From a virus: DNA of 36,159 nt. Shown piece after piece: positions 14,847-26,500 of the stretch. Below the pieces are notes generated by a model that ran no database searches, was not told the DNA's origin, and was given only the letters and a program-made list of their open reading frames with translations. Within the stretch, counting starts at the first letter, position 1. Every line of letters begins with the position of its first letter. Made by a program: the position numbers and the translations under genes. The stretch is from positions 1 through 36,159 of the IMG/VR virus record IMGVR_UViG_3300048011_000459; one strand, written 5' to 3'.

Positions 14847-16901
14847 TTATTGCCCCGTATAAATTATGTAATTGACTGCTAGGTATGGATTCATAACATC
14901 CACAGGTGTTCCTAATGCAGTTTCTGTTTTGATTCCGCCGCTGGAAGCAATACCTTGTGTCCCACCTAAACCTGGTTCAATTGGTAATGAAATTGCAGTA
15001 TCATCTACTGGCTCGCCAGAGCCGACTCTGATGCCATAAAATTGTGTTCCGCTTTCGCCTTCTAAATCATGTTCGTGTTCTGGAAGGTTACTAGTTGCAA
15101 TTGTCTTTGAGTCTGATCCTGCGTTGCCGCCGATTGTATCGGCTGCAATATTTGTTACTCTGTTTGCACTCGGGCCTCCCATGTTATCGAGACCTAATGC
15201 AAATCTGCCTCGGAAGTCTGGCAATGTAAATTTATTAACTCCACTGTCGCTAACTAAACTAGGATCTTTAAAGTTATGTTGTATTGCTATCCATAATTCG
15301 TTATAATCAGACTTATTAACTTCGTTGCCGTCACATAGTAACCATCCTTCTGGTGCTTCTTCGCCACCGAATGGCATTATCGCGCCTGCTGGTACAAGTG
15401 GAATTGTCTTTAAGAAGTTACGTTTTGTAATTCTGCGTACACCAGTTGTTCCTGTAGTTACATTTAATAATAATTCGTCAGCATTACCTGCATCATAAGT
15501 AATTTCTTTGTTACTAATAAAACTGTTTGCAATACTTACGTTAAATGTTTTTGTGCCGCCGCCGGTTTGTCCATCAAATTCAAAACTGTTTGGTTCAACA
15601 TCGCCACTTAGTGCAAACGTAGTAGCACTTGCAAGTCTATCAGCACTTCCTGCTCTGCCACTAACAGTACCACTTACATTGCCTTGAATATTACCAAAGA
15701 ATGTTGTAGCATGTATCTGGTCATATTTATTAATTGCAGTACCGATATTTCGTGTGCTATTACCGTCAGGTGCAATATTACCTGTTTGTAATAATCCGCC
15801 AACAACAAGATTCTCTCCAATGTACGCATTTTGTGCAATGCCGATGCCGCCTTGAGTTGTGATACTACCTGATCCTTGAGATATCGAGTTTTCATTACTA
15901 GTAACTCGTATTACCCCAGTTTCTGCTTCTCCTTCTTTAGGCGAAATCTTAAGATTACCTTTGATATCAACAGTTTCTTCAGGCGCAATATTATTAAATC
16001 CTACATTTCCTTCACTACTAAGACTCATTATAGTTGGAGACGTATTTCCGTTACGCATTTTAAAATCAATACTAGATCCACTAGTATTATGCTGTATAAC
16101 GCCAGTTTCGCCTTCGATACCAATACTTAATTGCCCGCCTGTGCCAACTTTAACACCGTCATTACTTTTTACACTTAATTGGAAATTAGTAGTACTAGCA
16201 GCATTACCTCTTAAAAAGTTACTTGCTGAAATGGTTGTATTGCCTACTACTAATGCTTCGGCTTTTTCCGCAGTTCCATAATATTTTAGTGTCTGTGTGC
16301 CAACAATTGCTTCATTAGCAATGTTTATTCCAGGATTAATGCCTGTCCTAAAACCTTTAATTGATACCTTTGGGAGAAAACTTTGACTGCTAATAATAAT
16401 TACTGGTTGATTTTCAACCTTAATTGCCAATACATTATAAGATATATCATCTGTACCTATAATCGTTTGAGACTGTGCTCCAGTAAGTAATCCGTCACTA
16501 AAGTCAGGTCCAACTAGTACCCAAGTACTACCTGTAAACAAATATAACTGTTGACTGTCTGTATTAACCCATAAGTCGCCGGCGCTCGAATTTGCAACTG
16601 CCGGCGAAGAACTTGCTTTTTTAAGGCCGCCACTAGCTGCCCAGTTTGTTCCATCGTAAACTTTAAGTTGATCTACACCGTCTGTTGTATCATACCATAA
16701 CTGTCCTTCTACTGGACGTTCTGGTGCATTTGTATTCGCAAAATTTTCTAATAAATGTAAGAAGTTTTCGTTAATAGCAGATCCGTAATCAGTTCGCTGT
16801 CTGCCCGGAAAACTTAAACTTGTTTCACTATTAAGTGTGTTGTCTTCAACAGTAATAATACCCTTGTTAACAGTATCAGTGTAACTTATTGTATATGGCA
16901 T
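14847..16901 (-). CDS. Short tail fibre-like protein with tail collar domain (684 residues)
   Basis: Residues 1-205 are the shared fibre N-terminal module (YGSAINENFLHLLENF, GQLWYDT, LKVYDGTNW, GDLWVNTDSQQLYLFTG, LVGPD). A repetitive middle (VDIKGNLKISP, ISQGSGSITTQGGIGIAQNA, NIGTAINKYDQIHATTFFGN) follows. From about residue 499 to the end lies a phage tail collar domain, as in T4 gp12: PAGAIMPFGGEEAPEGWLLC, FTLPDFRGRFALGLDNMGG, TSNLPEHEHDLEG, and a final NPYLAVNYII. H609 and H611 (HEH) match the position where gp12 has histidines binding a metal ion inside the trimer. In T4 this protein anchors the particle irreversibly to the cell. An AAGGAG site 6 bases ahead confirms the start. Confidence 0.85.
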   Translation of the reverse strand: MPYTISYTDTVNKGIITVEDNTLNSETSLSFPGRQRTDYGSAINENFLHLLENFANTNAPERPVEGQLWYDTTDGVDQLKVYDGTNWAASGGLKKASSSPAVANSSAGDLWVNTDSQQLYLFTGSTWVLVGPDFSDGLLTGAQSQTIIGTDDISYNVLAIKVENQPVIIISSQSFLPKVSIKGFRTGINPGINIANEAIVGTQTLKYYGTAEKAEALVVGNTTISASNFLRGNAASTTNFQLSVKSNDGVKVGTGGQLSIGIEGETGVIQHNTSGSSIDFKMRNGNTSPTIMSLSSEGNVGFNNIAPEETVDIKGNLKISPKEGEAETGVIRVTSNENSISQGSGSITTQGGIGIAQNAYIGENLVVGGLLQTGNIAPDGNSTRNIGTAINKYDQIHATTFFGNIQGNVSGTVSGRAGSADRLASATTFALSGDVEPNSFEFDGQTGGGTKTFNVSIANSFISNKEITYDAGNADELLLNVTTGTTGVRRITKRNFLKTIPLVPAGAIMPFGGEEAPEGWLLCDGNEVNKSDYNELWIAIQHNFKDPSLVSDSGVNKFTLPDFRGRFALGLDNMGGPSANRVTNIAADTIGGNAGSDSKTIATSNLPEHEHDLEGESGTQFYGIRVGSGEPVDDTAISLPIEPGLGGTQGIASSGGIKTETALGTPVDVMNPYLAVNYIIYTGQ

Positions 16902-16907
16902 AATTTA

Positions 16908-16913
16908 CTCCTT
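16908..16913 (-). promoter_or_regulatory. Ribosome binding site AAGGAG of the collar-domain fibre gene
   Basis: AAGGAG on the minus strand lies 6 bases before the ATG at 16901 and overlaps the stop codon of the 200-residue gene by two bases, linking the two in one transcript. Confidence 0.7.
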
Positions 16914-17514
16914 ATCCTGCTAAACTTTGTACACGCACTGTATAGTCAATTTGAATTAGTCTATTAAGTGATTTTTGTACTGGATGGAAAATAACATGAG
17001 TAATTAAACGTCCAGTGCCGTCTGGTGAATAACTTCGTAATCCTAATTCATCAAACACATAAGGACTATCTGTTGCACTTGCGGTATCAAATGCATCTTG
17101 TTCGTTTGGTTCGCCATAATCTAACAAACAACTTACTACAATATCAGTATAGTTTGTGCCACTAACATGTCTTGTTTCTAATTTGTTACGTGCAGGGTCA
17201 GTATTGTTTACACTTCTGTCATCAACAACTTTAGTATAGGTTTGGTTGTATAAACTTGCATTTGTGCCTGTCGAGTTAGGTGTTAGGTAAGTAATAATAC
17301 CTGTAGGATCGATACTAGTACCGCCATTTCCGAAACTCATTTCATATATGAATCCTTGGCCTGCGTTACTCAAGCTTTCTGCCATTGCAACACTCATATT
17401 TTCATAATGAATTGCATTGCGTTTGTTAATATATACTTTTTGTGATTCAGGGTCAAATATTTTAATATGCCCTTGCACTAGTACTCCGTTTGTATCTTGC
17501 ATGTTATCGCTCAT
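16912..17514 (-). CDS. Virion structural protein, 200 residues
   Basis: A compact protein of alternating strands: NGVLVQGHIKIFDPESQKVY, then INKRNAIHYENMSVAMAESL, GFIYEMSFGNGG, then DYTVRVQSLAG at the end. I recall similar proteins in T4-like marine phages beside baseplate and fibre genes, annotated only as structural; no named domain is recognised. It stands between the giant virion protein and the three fibre proteins, so an adaptor that carries a fibre on the baseplate is a reasonable guess. The ribosome site AGGAA is close to the ATG, and a late-type promoter box overlaps the stop codon of the giant gene just upstream, making this the first gene of the fibre transcript. Confidence 0.68.
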   Translation of the reverse strand: MSDNMQDTNGVLVQGHIKIFDPESQKVYINKRNAIHYENMSVAMAESLSNAGQGFIYEMSFGNGGTSIDPTGIITYLTPNSTGTNASLYNQTYTKVVDDRSVNNTDPARNKLETRHVSGTNYTDIVVSCLLDYGEPNEQDAFDTASATDSPYVFDELGLRSYSPDGTGRLITHVIFHPVQKSLNRLIQIDYTVRVQSLAG

Positions 17515-17531
17515 TTATTTTTCCTATACTG

Positions 17532-17539
17532 TATTTATT
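17532..17539 (-). promoter_or_regulatory. T4-late-type promoter box AATAAATA overlapping the giant gene's stop
   Basis: AATAAATA on the minus strand, one base off TATAAATA, starts within the last codon (GAA) of the giant gene and includes its TAA stop. It lies 17 bases before the ATG at 17514. Three such boxes stand before late genes in this window. Confidence 0.45.
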
Positions 17540-20500
17540 CAGGTAGCCCAGATGTTCCTGCACGTAAGAATCTTGCAATCGAATTTTCTGTATCACCTAG
17601 TGCTATACCTTCTGCCGTCCAGCTTTGTCCTACTTTTTTGACTACTGTTACTCTTGTATCTTTTGCAGGAGTATTAATTAATGTAATTGTATTAGTATTT
17701 GCATCAAATGTAAAGTCTGATCCTATAGTAATATCACCTTCTGGACTATCTAATGCTATTGTATAATCAAATACATCTAGTGGTGTTTTACGCATACGCA
17801 CACCGCCTACAAACACTTCAATCTCGTTAATTGATGCTACTGGATACCCGATTTCGAACGTTGCTGTAAGACCATCTGCGCCAAGTTTTTTGTCTCCCTT
17901 ATCATCTATGTAAGATACATCAAATGACATTGTTCTGTCTTTATAAGGAACAGTCTTACTTATGTTTTGGTCAAACACTTTAGTACCTGTTTCGTATGTA
18001 TCCTTAACCCCTGTACCTAGTGTTCCTCTGCGAAGCTGTCGTAGTGTATTTTCTTCTTTAACAAAATATTCAATACGCTCACCTTCAATAAAGATTACAC
18101 CAGGTAAGTTTTGTCCTTTGTTTGGTTCTGACAGCTCAATAGCATCATCCAGTTCAATTCTTAAATCATAATAATTTAACGGCTGTGCTAGTTTAGCAGT
18201 AGATTTATCAAGGCGTTTAAAATGTGTTCTATTAAGCATGTCTTTAAACTGTCTGTATGCAAATTTAGGCTTGCTAATCGGTGCAGTAAAGTGGATAACG
18301 TCGATAACATCATCTGCGTCTGGCTGCTTAATTAACTGAACTTTCATTCTATCATCTGTAATATAATAATCTACACTCGGTGATAATAGTTCTCCATTAA
18401 CGCTTACCCATACATACTGTGCATCAACGGCAGATTTACGCAAGGCAATTTCACCAACAGTTGTTCTGCGATATGTAATATAATCGATATCTTCTGGTAT
18501 TAGCGCAGTTCTCGATATTACTTCGTAGTTAATGCGCTCTGTTCCTAATAAATTATGGTTTGTAAATTGTATTACCTCCACTGTTGCATTATCTGCAGGA
18601 GCATTGTCTAGTGTTACTGTATTTCCGTTAACTCTATATTCACCATCTGTAATTACGTACATTTCTAACAAGTCTCCCGAAAATCCTATGTCATCTGAAA
18701 GTATAATACTACTGTTTGCAATTTCAAAACGCCATTGTAGAGGAGTTGTAATTTCTACACCATTTAAAAATATCTTAACATCAGAAACATCTAGACTACC
18801 TGCAGGCATTTGGAATGTTTCTAATGCAAATTCGCGTTGACTATTTTCAGGAATAGTATATTGAATATTATATCCTGCATTTAGTATTTTATTATCTACT
18901 TTAACTAATACGTTATGTTCACTCGGAATTACATAAAGAGGAGCACTTGAAAGTGTAAATTCTCTAGTAGATGCATCACCATTAAATACGTCTTTGGTAA
19001 TTTGACTATAATTAACTTGTTCATCTGCTGAGAATACTGTGTAATTAATTACTGCGCCGTCTGCTACTACTTCTTCAAATCTAATAACTGTCTTAGGACC
19101 AGTCTCTGATTTAAATGCTGCAACAGTTTTTTGTTCGCCGTTAATACTTGCATATACACTTATATTCTCTTCCCAATCGACAGTAGTTTCGAATTCTGTA
19201 GTATCCCCGTCGCCTATTAGTTTACCATAATCTAATATGTTTTGAGTGCCTTGTGCAACTGTTACAATACTAAGTTCTGCACCTACTACTGCTGTATCAA
19301 GTGTTACAGTATTTGCAGCCCAGTTTATAGTATAATCAGTTTTCGGAAGTATAATATTGTTAACTTTTACAATAACTGCATCACTACTATTTGGAGTAAC
19401 TCCTAAGTCGTATACAAGTGTACTATCCATAATATAACTTTGACTATTAATAACACCTTGTCCTGCGCTGTCTCGTGTGAACACTTTGATATCTAATGTA
19501 TCCAATACTTGTCCTGGAATAACTTCTTCGGGGCCTCCTGAAGTAGTAGGAGTAACAAAGCCGTCGCCGTCTACAATAATTTCTTCCGCTGCAACACCAC
19601 GTGCTGATGTATAAGCTAAATCTCCGCCAGTTAGTGCAGTATCATAACTTTCTGCATCAGGAATAACACTACCGTCACTTGTAGTTTTTCTTACAACAAA
19701 TACATCACCGTCTAACAACGCTATGCCTAAATCTTGCACATAGATTACATCAGTTGTGCCATCGCCTGTAATACTGTTTGTAATAGCATTTACATTAGTA
19801 GGAGTGCCTGCATCAAAATTAGGATCATCAATTCTTACACCGTTTTTGTATAAGTTGTAAACAACACCATCTTCTAGTGCTGTACTTAATTGTACTGCAA
19901 TAGTTGATCCATCTGCTGTAAATATTTCATCTTCAAATGTATTATCAAACTCATCCCATGTATCAGTATACCAAGGAGAAGTGTCAAACCCTGCCGGTCC
20001 TGAAAAATCAAAACTACGTACTTCAACACCACCGTAATCAACGCCGTTCATTAGCTGTGCTAGATCTTTGCCATACATTCCTGCAACTGGATTATATGCA
20101 AAATTAATTCTATCCTCTGCATTTAACATGCTTAAAGGAATATTATATTCAACACGTATTGTTGCATTTAATTTTGGAGGATATGCAAATAGTATTTTTC
20201 CTTGTTCTCTGGTATAACTCTTGTCAGTATTTTTAATATTTTGGTATGTGTATTTGCTGCGCAATTGTAAGATATTATCAACATACACACTAACTTTTTT
20301 GTTGTCTAAATCCATAGGCCATTCAAGGAAGAATCTATTTTCAAATCCTGTGCCTGTAAATGTTTCTGTTTTGGATAATGTATCAAACGTAAATGTTCCG
20401 CTAGTTCTATCAAACTTAATTTTAATACTTGGACTTCTTACTAGTCCATTTCCTAATACAGCAGTTGCCTTTGCCGGAGTGCCATCTTCAGTTTGGGATC

Positions 20501-23500
20501 CTGAAATAACAACTGTAGGAGCACTAGTATATCCCGTTCCGGGATATGTTACTTTGATATCTGTTATTTTTCCGTATCCTAGATAAGCTTTGGCCTTTGC
20601 ACCAGTGCCGCCGCCGCCTAATAGCGTAACAACAGGCTCAAATGTATAGCCACTTCCGCTGGAGCCAAGATCGACATCAGTTACTTGATAACCATAATTA
20701 TCTCTCCAACTTTTACGAGGATAACTCAATGTATCAATATTTTCTCTTTTAATTTCATTATTATCAATTATTGCACTACTTGTATCTATAGTACCTGTAA
20801 GTTTATTATATATAGGCGATAGATCAAAGTCACTAATTGAACTATTTGTAGGTTCTAATGCTGTATACTGACTTACAAATTCTCTAATTTTAGTAGAGTA
20901 AGGCTTAAATTCTTCTACTGCATCTTGATAACTTTGTAGATTATCATTATTGAATGTAATATCTTGTTGGTTTAAAGTTTCTCTATTATGTTTAGCTTTT
21001 ACAAAACTTGTTTTAAACATCCAATCAACAGATTGCTGCTCTGACATTACATAACGTAGTGCTGACATGAACAACTGATTGTATTCAATTTCTAATGCAT
21101 TTATAAAAATCTTATCTCTAATAGTTTCAAGTATAATTCTTAATTCAACACTCGGATTATTATCAAAGAAATTACTGTCAAAACTACGATTACTATAACC
21201 TACAGTATTTTTACTGTAGTCATACAACGTATCTTTTAATTGTATTGTTCCGTTTTGTCTACCAATTGTATCATAGTTGATCGTGTAGTCTTCGACATCT
21301 TGTTCGTCGACTTTGCGTAGTAATAACCATCCGCCAGTACCTACATTCTCAATTTTTACTATATCACCAATATTATTAGTTAGCGTAGGTAATTGATAAG
21401 AACCAACAATAGTATCGTTAATATTTGTAAACTGATTAAATCCCGGAGCATACCAATCAATATAATTCCAATAAGTTTCAATATTATAACTTTGAAGTTT
21501 TCTTCTATACCATTCTGTATTATTCCAAGAATATAATGCCCATTTATCTTGAATAGTTTCGTCTGCACTAACTAATACAGTAAATGGCCTAACTGTTATA
21601 ATTGTAGAATTGTTGTAACCGCTACCTTCATTAGTAATGTTAACCGAGACAATTTGTCCTAAATTATTAATCTCAACTGTAAATTCTGCGTCAGTTCCTT
21701 CTCCATTAACTTTAACGCTAGGAGCAACTTTATAGCCTCGGCCCGCGTCTGTAATGTTAACTCGCGTTATTCTGCCATTAGTAATTATAGGCGTCAATAC
21801 AGCCGGTTTAATTTTATTTGTACTTACATATGTAAGATCAGCTAAAGTATCAATTTTTAAATCATAATCTCTTGATATTGCAGTCGGCGGAGTATCTTTT
21901 TGAGTTAAACTCGAAATATCATACTCGTCAACTATAAGAGTTTCTGCTAATTTTAAATTTATTCTTTCAATTGTTTGTTTTAGTGCTTCAAATCTGTTAA
22001 CAAACATACTTTGCCTTGGACGATTTTGTACACCGTAACGATTTTTAACAGTAATAGTTGGATCTGGAACAATCCTATTATTACTATCAAACCCAATTAA
22101 GCTATCAAACCATTTACGTTCAATATCGGGATCAGGCTTACTTATATCTAACCCATCTGATATTAATTTATACTGACTGTGTATATTCTGTGTTTTCTTA
22201 GGACCAGTTGAATACTTAATATTCAATACTAAGTCGTCATTATCGATATAAGTATCAAAATTATTAAGAACAAACTTGTTATCAGAAAGTAAACTTAAAA
22301 ACGGATAGCCTTGTGTTCTTGGATTTTGTATAAGTGCAGAAATGTCCCTAATACTTAAACGTCTATTTTCCATAACAGGAACCACAACACTATTAACTAC
22401 CCAGAAATAATATTTGTTATTAAAAGTTTTACTGAACTCATCATAGATTATTTTAGTTGAATATCTAGTATCGCCAAATAAACTTGTGCCGCTAATTCCG
22501 TTAGCTATGCCATCAGGTGTATCAGCAATACCATCTCTAATACTCGGTATAAAATTACTTTCTACCCACTCATATACATCAATTCTTGCACCAGGTGCTA
22601 GTTTATTCCAGTTATTTTTTTGGAATGTTGTTGAACCTTGATAAGCATGAGTAAATTTAGCAGTACTAATATTCCACCATACTTGACCAACATGTTCGGC
22701 AGTCCATGCTCTATTAGGATCTACTGAACTGTCTGACGTATTGCCTGTGTTATATACTGCTGGATCAAACGGAGTTTTAAATGTAATTTCTTGATCTGCT
22801 GGTCCTGCAATCTTACCTTGTACAGGATCAATATAATCAATGTAACTTACAATTTGATTTTCACGTTTGTTATACAAGAATACTCCGCGGATATTATCAA
22901 CATCTACTGGTGTAATTCCTTCTCTAAGAACATTCCATGCAAATGTATTTTTGTTTTTTCTAAAGTCTAACAACTGCCCTTTTGTATTGTCATTAAGCTG
23001 GTCTGGCATTCCTATATAAACATGATTGCCGTTAGCATAAATGTTTTCGCCAAATGTAGTTTGAGTTAGCGGATAAACAAATTGTTCTGAATATATTAAA
23101 TTTTCATTAACTGTTTCATATACATATACTACACCTTTATCTAGTTTAATATTTCTAAAGTTAGTAAACTCTCTATCAAACGTAGTTGCAGTGTCTTCAG
23201 TTGCAGAATATACTGCAACGTCAAATGTAGTCGGAATTGTTTGGTCGCCATTTAGACTAGACACTACTAAGTTATCAGAGCCAAAGTCGAGTCCAAAGCC
23301 GAAACCTTCACTCTCTTCATTTTGTGGAGGAGTTAGTGTCTGTGTTAGTACAAATACACCATCTTGTTGTGTATAAACATATACAACACCCTGATTTATT
23401 TTATTAGTATCTACCAACATTGAACTAATTGCAAGCTGTGTACCTTCTGGATTTAATGCAACTTTATCTGCCCACGCTGTAACATTATCAGGTGCGGCGA

Positions 23501-26500
23501 TTGTTTGATCTAATAAAAATTTATCGTCAATTGCACGGTAAATTGCTAACTTTGTATCTACAGTACTCGACGTGTCAACTTGCTTACTAGTTGCAACTAG
23601 AACTTGCGCATCGTCACTTATATCAAAACTCTTACTAAATTCTAAAATATTTTCAATAGGATCAAATACATCTTCGTTGTAAAATGCATTTGCTGTTAAA
23701 TTAGGCAAATATCCTACATAATCAATATTAGTACTTAACAAAGTCCAGGAGTTATTTGATTCACTAGGAATTGGTGCACTAACTGCTATATTAGTATCAG
23801 CTTTCCATAATTTATTATCTTGTACAACAATATTTTCTTTTTTATAAGTGTAACTATTATCAAACACACCGCGATAATTCGAATCTTTACCGTGTTTCCA
23901 ACTAATATTAGTCCAATAAATTGGATCGGAAATAACATTCTGTTCAGAATTGGTCGCTTTTCGACACACATAATATGCATCTTGGTATATTACAATGTCG
24001 CCAATATCGTACGCTGTTAACTTATATTCGCCTTTAAAGCTGTCAGTTGTTTTAGTACCATGACGGAATATTTCAATTGACCCAGGATGAGTACGTCTTC
24101 CTGTTGAGTCGTCTTCTGATAACGCTACACTGTTACTGCTAACTAACAATGTATAATAATTACCAGATTGTACTATTTTAACTGCCTCGCCAAAGTATCT
24201 ATTCTCGGCTCTATACTCTGAAACAAAAACATTTTGGAATCTATAAGTGCCGTCACGCAATCTTCTGTAAATGGCAACAGCGCCTTCATTTTCGATTATT
24301 TTTTCTGTTCCAAATTCGCTAGCCGAAATATTATAGATTTGCGTATAATCTTTGTTTAAGCTAAACGGTGGGTTTGGTAAACGTTCGATTCCTGATTCAA
24401 TTGTTTCGTCAAAGAACCAATATTCTTCATCAATAATTGTTGGATTATCACTAATTAGAAAATCATTAGTATGTTCGAATACTAATAATTTACCTACAAT
24501 TGAATTTCCTAATATTATATTATTATTAATGTCTGTCACCGTGCCAATAGCACGGTCTACGTCAGCAACCCCGCCTCTAATACTAGGATTAACTGTATTA
24601 TTATCACCAGACTTTCTGCGAATTTGGTATCTACCGATATTTGATTGTTCTAGCCATTCGCCTGATACTATTTTTAGATAAACTCTAACACTGTTAAATT
24701 TACGTTGCATAAACATTACTTCAGCACTACTAGTTGTAATACTAGTAAGTGCAAGACCGCCTTGACCGTCTTTTGGAGTTTGAATATCTTCTAATATGTC
24801 ACCGACTTGCGGTTCGTATGCAAACCCATCAAAATCAAATTCGCTTAATTCAAAATCAATATAACCGTCCCATAGGTCAACAATAGTCTGTTGTTTGTTT
24901 ATAATATCATATGTAAATTCTGCACTTGCAACATCAATTATTCTGTTGTCAAGATTATATAACCTCATTTCAGTAGTATCGCCGACTGTTAATGTATCGC
25001 TATAAGTTTTGCCAACTCTGACAACCCACTTTTTGCTAGGCAACTCACGTTCAGTTCCATCTACGCCATCTTGTCCTGACGGATCTCCGCGATACGATAA
25101 ATTTTCAATATAACTTACATTGTTTTTATTTGTAACATATACACCAATGGCACCCACTGTTGACTGAATATTATAATAATTATTAAGCAATCTATTAGAA
25201 TTTTGCAATTTTACATCAGCATAAACTAAGCCGCGACCAACATCATAATATGTGCCGTTGTTTGAATATTCAAATCCAGTATCGATCATCCAATACCCAT
25301 CAACTGCATCGCTAGTTGCGTATGTAGATTCCTCTGAATAAAATCCTACAAAATCTACTTCTTCAATAAATAATTCACCAGTAACATCGAATACACCGTT
25401 TGTATTTTTAAGATAAACAACTGCACTGTCTCTTCGGGTACTTACATATGCAACTTCAGCTGAACCAGTATCGCTTGTTACAATAGATCCTACAATTGGC
25501 AGGGACACAAATGCTTCGATCAATAGTATATGATCAATTTTTTCAACAATATTATGTTCTTGAGATATAAAATCTTTAGTAATTAACGGAATATTTCCGT
25601 CGAATGGAATAAAATTATCAAGTGTAGGATATGCATAACTGCGTTGATTCCAAAATAAATTAATTGTATCACCGGGCTTGGTGCCAATATACATATCTTT
25701 AGGAGCACGTACTAATAAATGACTTGTTGTATTATTTTCTAACCCTGAATCACCAGCTACTAAAAGATTTAATGTTGTACTATCACTGTCTGCTTGAGTA
25801 GCGATATTTATATATGTATCAAATGTACTAAAAGGTTGATTGCCAATTTCTGGAAGTATTTCTCTATTTGCTTTCCACAGGCTTTCTCTATAACGAACAA
25901 TATCATTTTTAACATAACTAGCAGATGGCTGGAAGTCAAATGTAGATTGTCCAGTATTTGGATCCGTTTTATACGCTAGTTTAGTTTTTACACTACTTGC
26001 ATTTGGTATACCTATAACAAGGTATTCGCCGTCTGGAGATACCGAAATACTCTTTCCGAAGGATATATCAGTATTATCAAACAGATTACTATCTTCAAAA
26101 ATAATCTCTTGATCTAAAATTAAATTACTTTGTTCTCTAGATCTTCTATAGTAAGAAACTTTACCATTTGCATCATCTGGTGCTGAAACAAAAACATTAT
26201 TGTTATCTTGTGTTATAGCAACACTATCACTAAATTTTTGATCCGTACTATCATATTCTGAAGTATTAAAAATAGCCTGAGAATTTAAATATACAGGATT
26301 GTTTTCTAAAACAGCCCAATCTTTATTATAAGTGTCAATCCATAATTTTTGATTGTTGTATATATTTTGTTTTGTTACAGAGTTAATATCTGTAACACTT
26401 TCGGCACGTATAGTTCTTAATGTAGATATTACATAACTCTCGTTATCTTCTGCTTCAAGGTCTGTTATTTCGTTGTCTAACGGAACTCTAATTCTAACAG

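Noticed and set aside
20221-20586. Plus-strand open frame of 121 codons inside the giant gene
   Set aside because: It mirrors the GxGY repeat region and has no independent coding signals.
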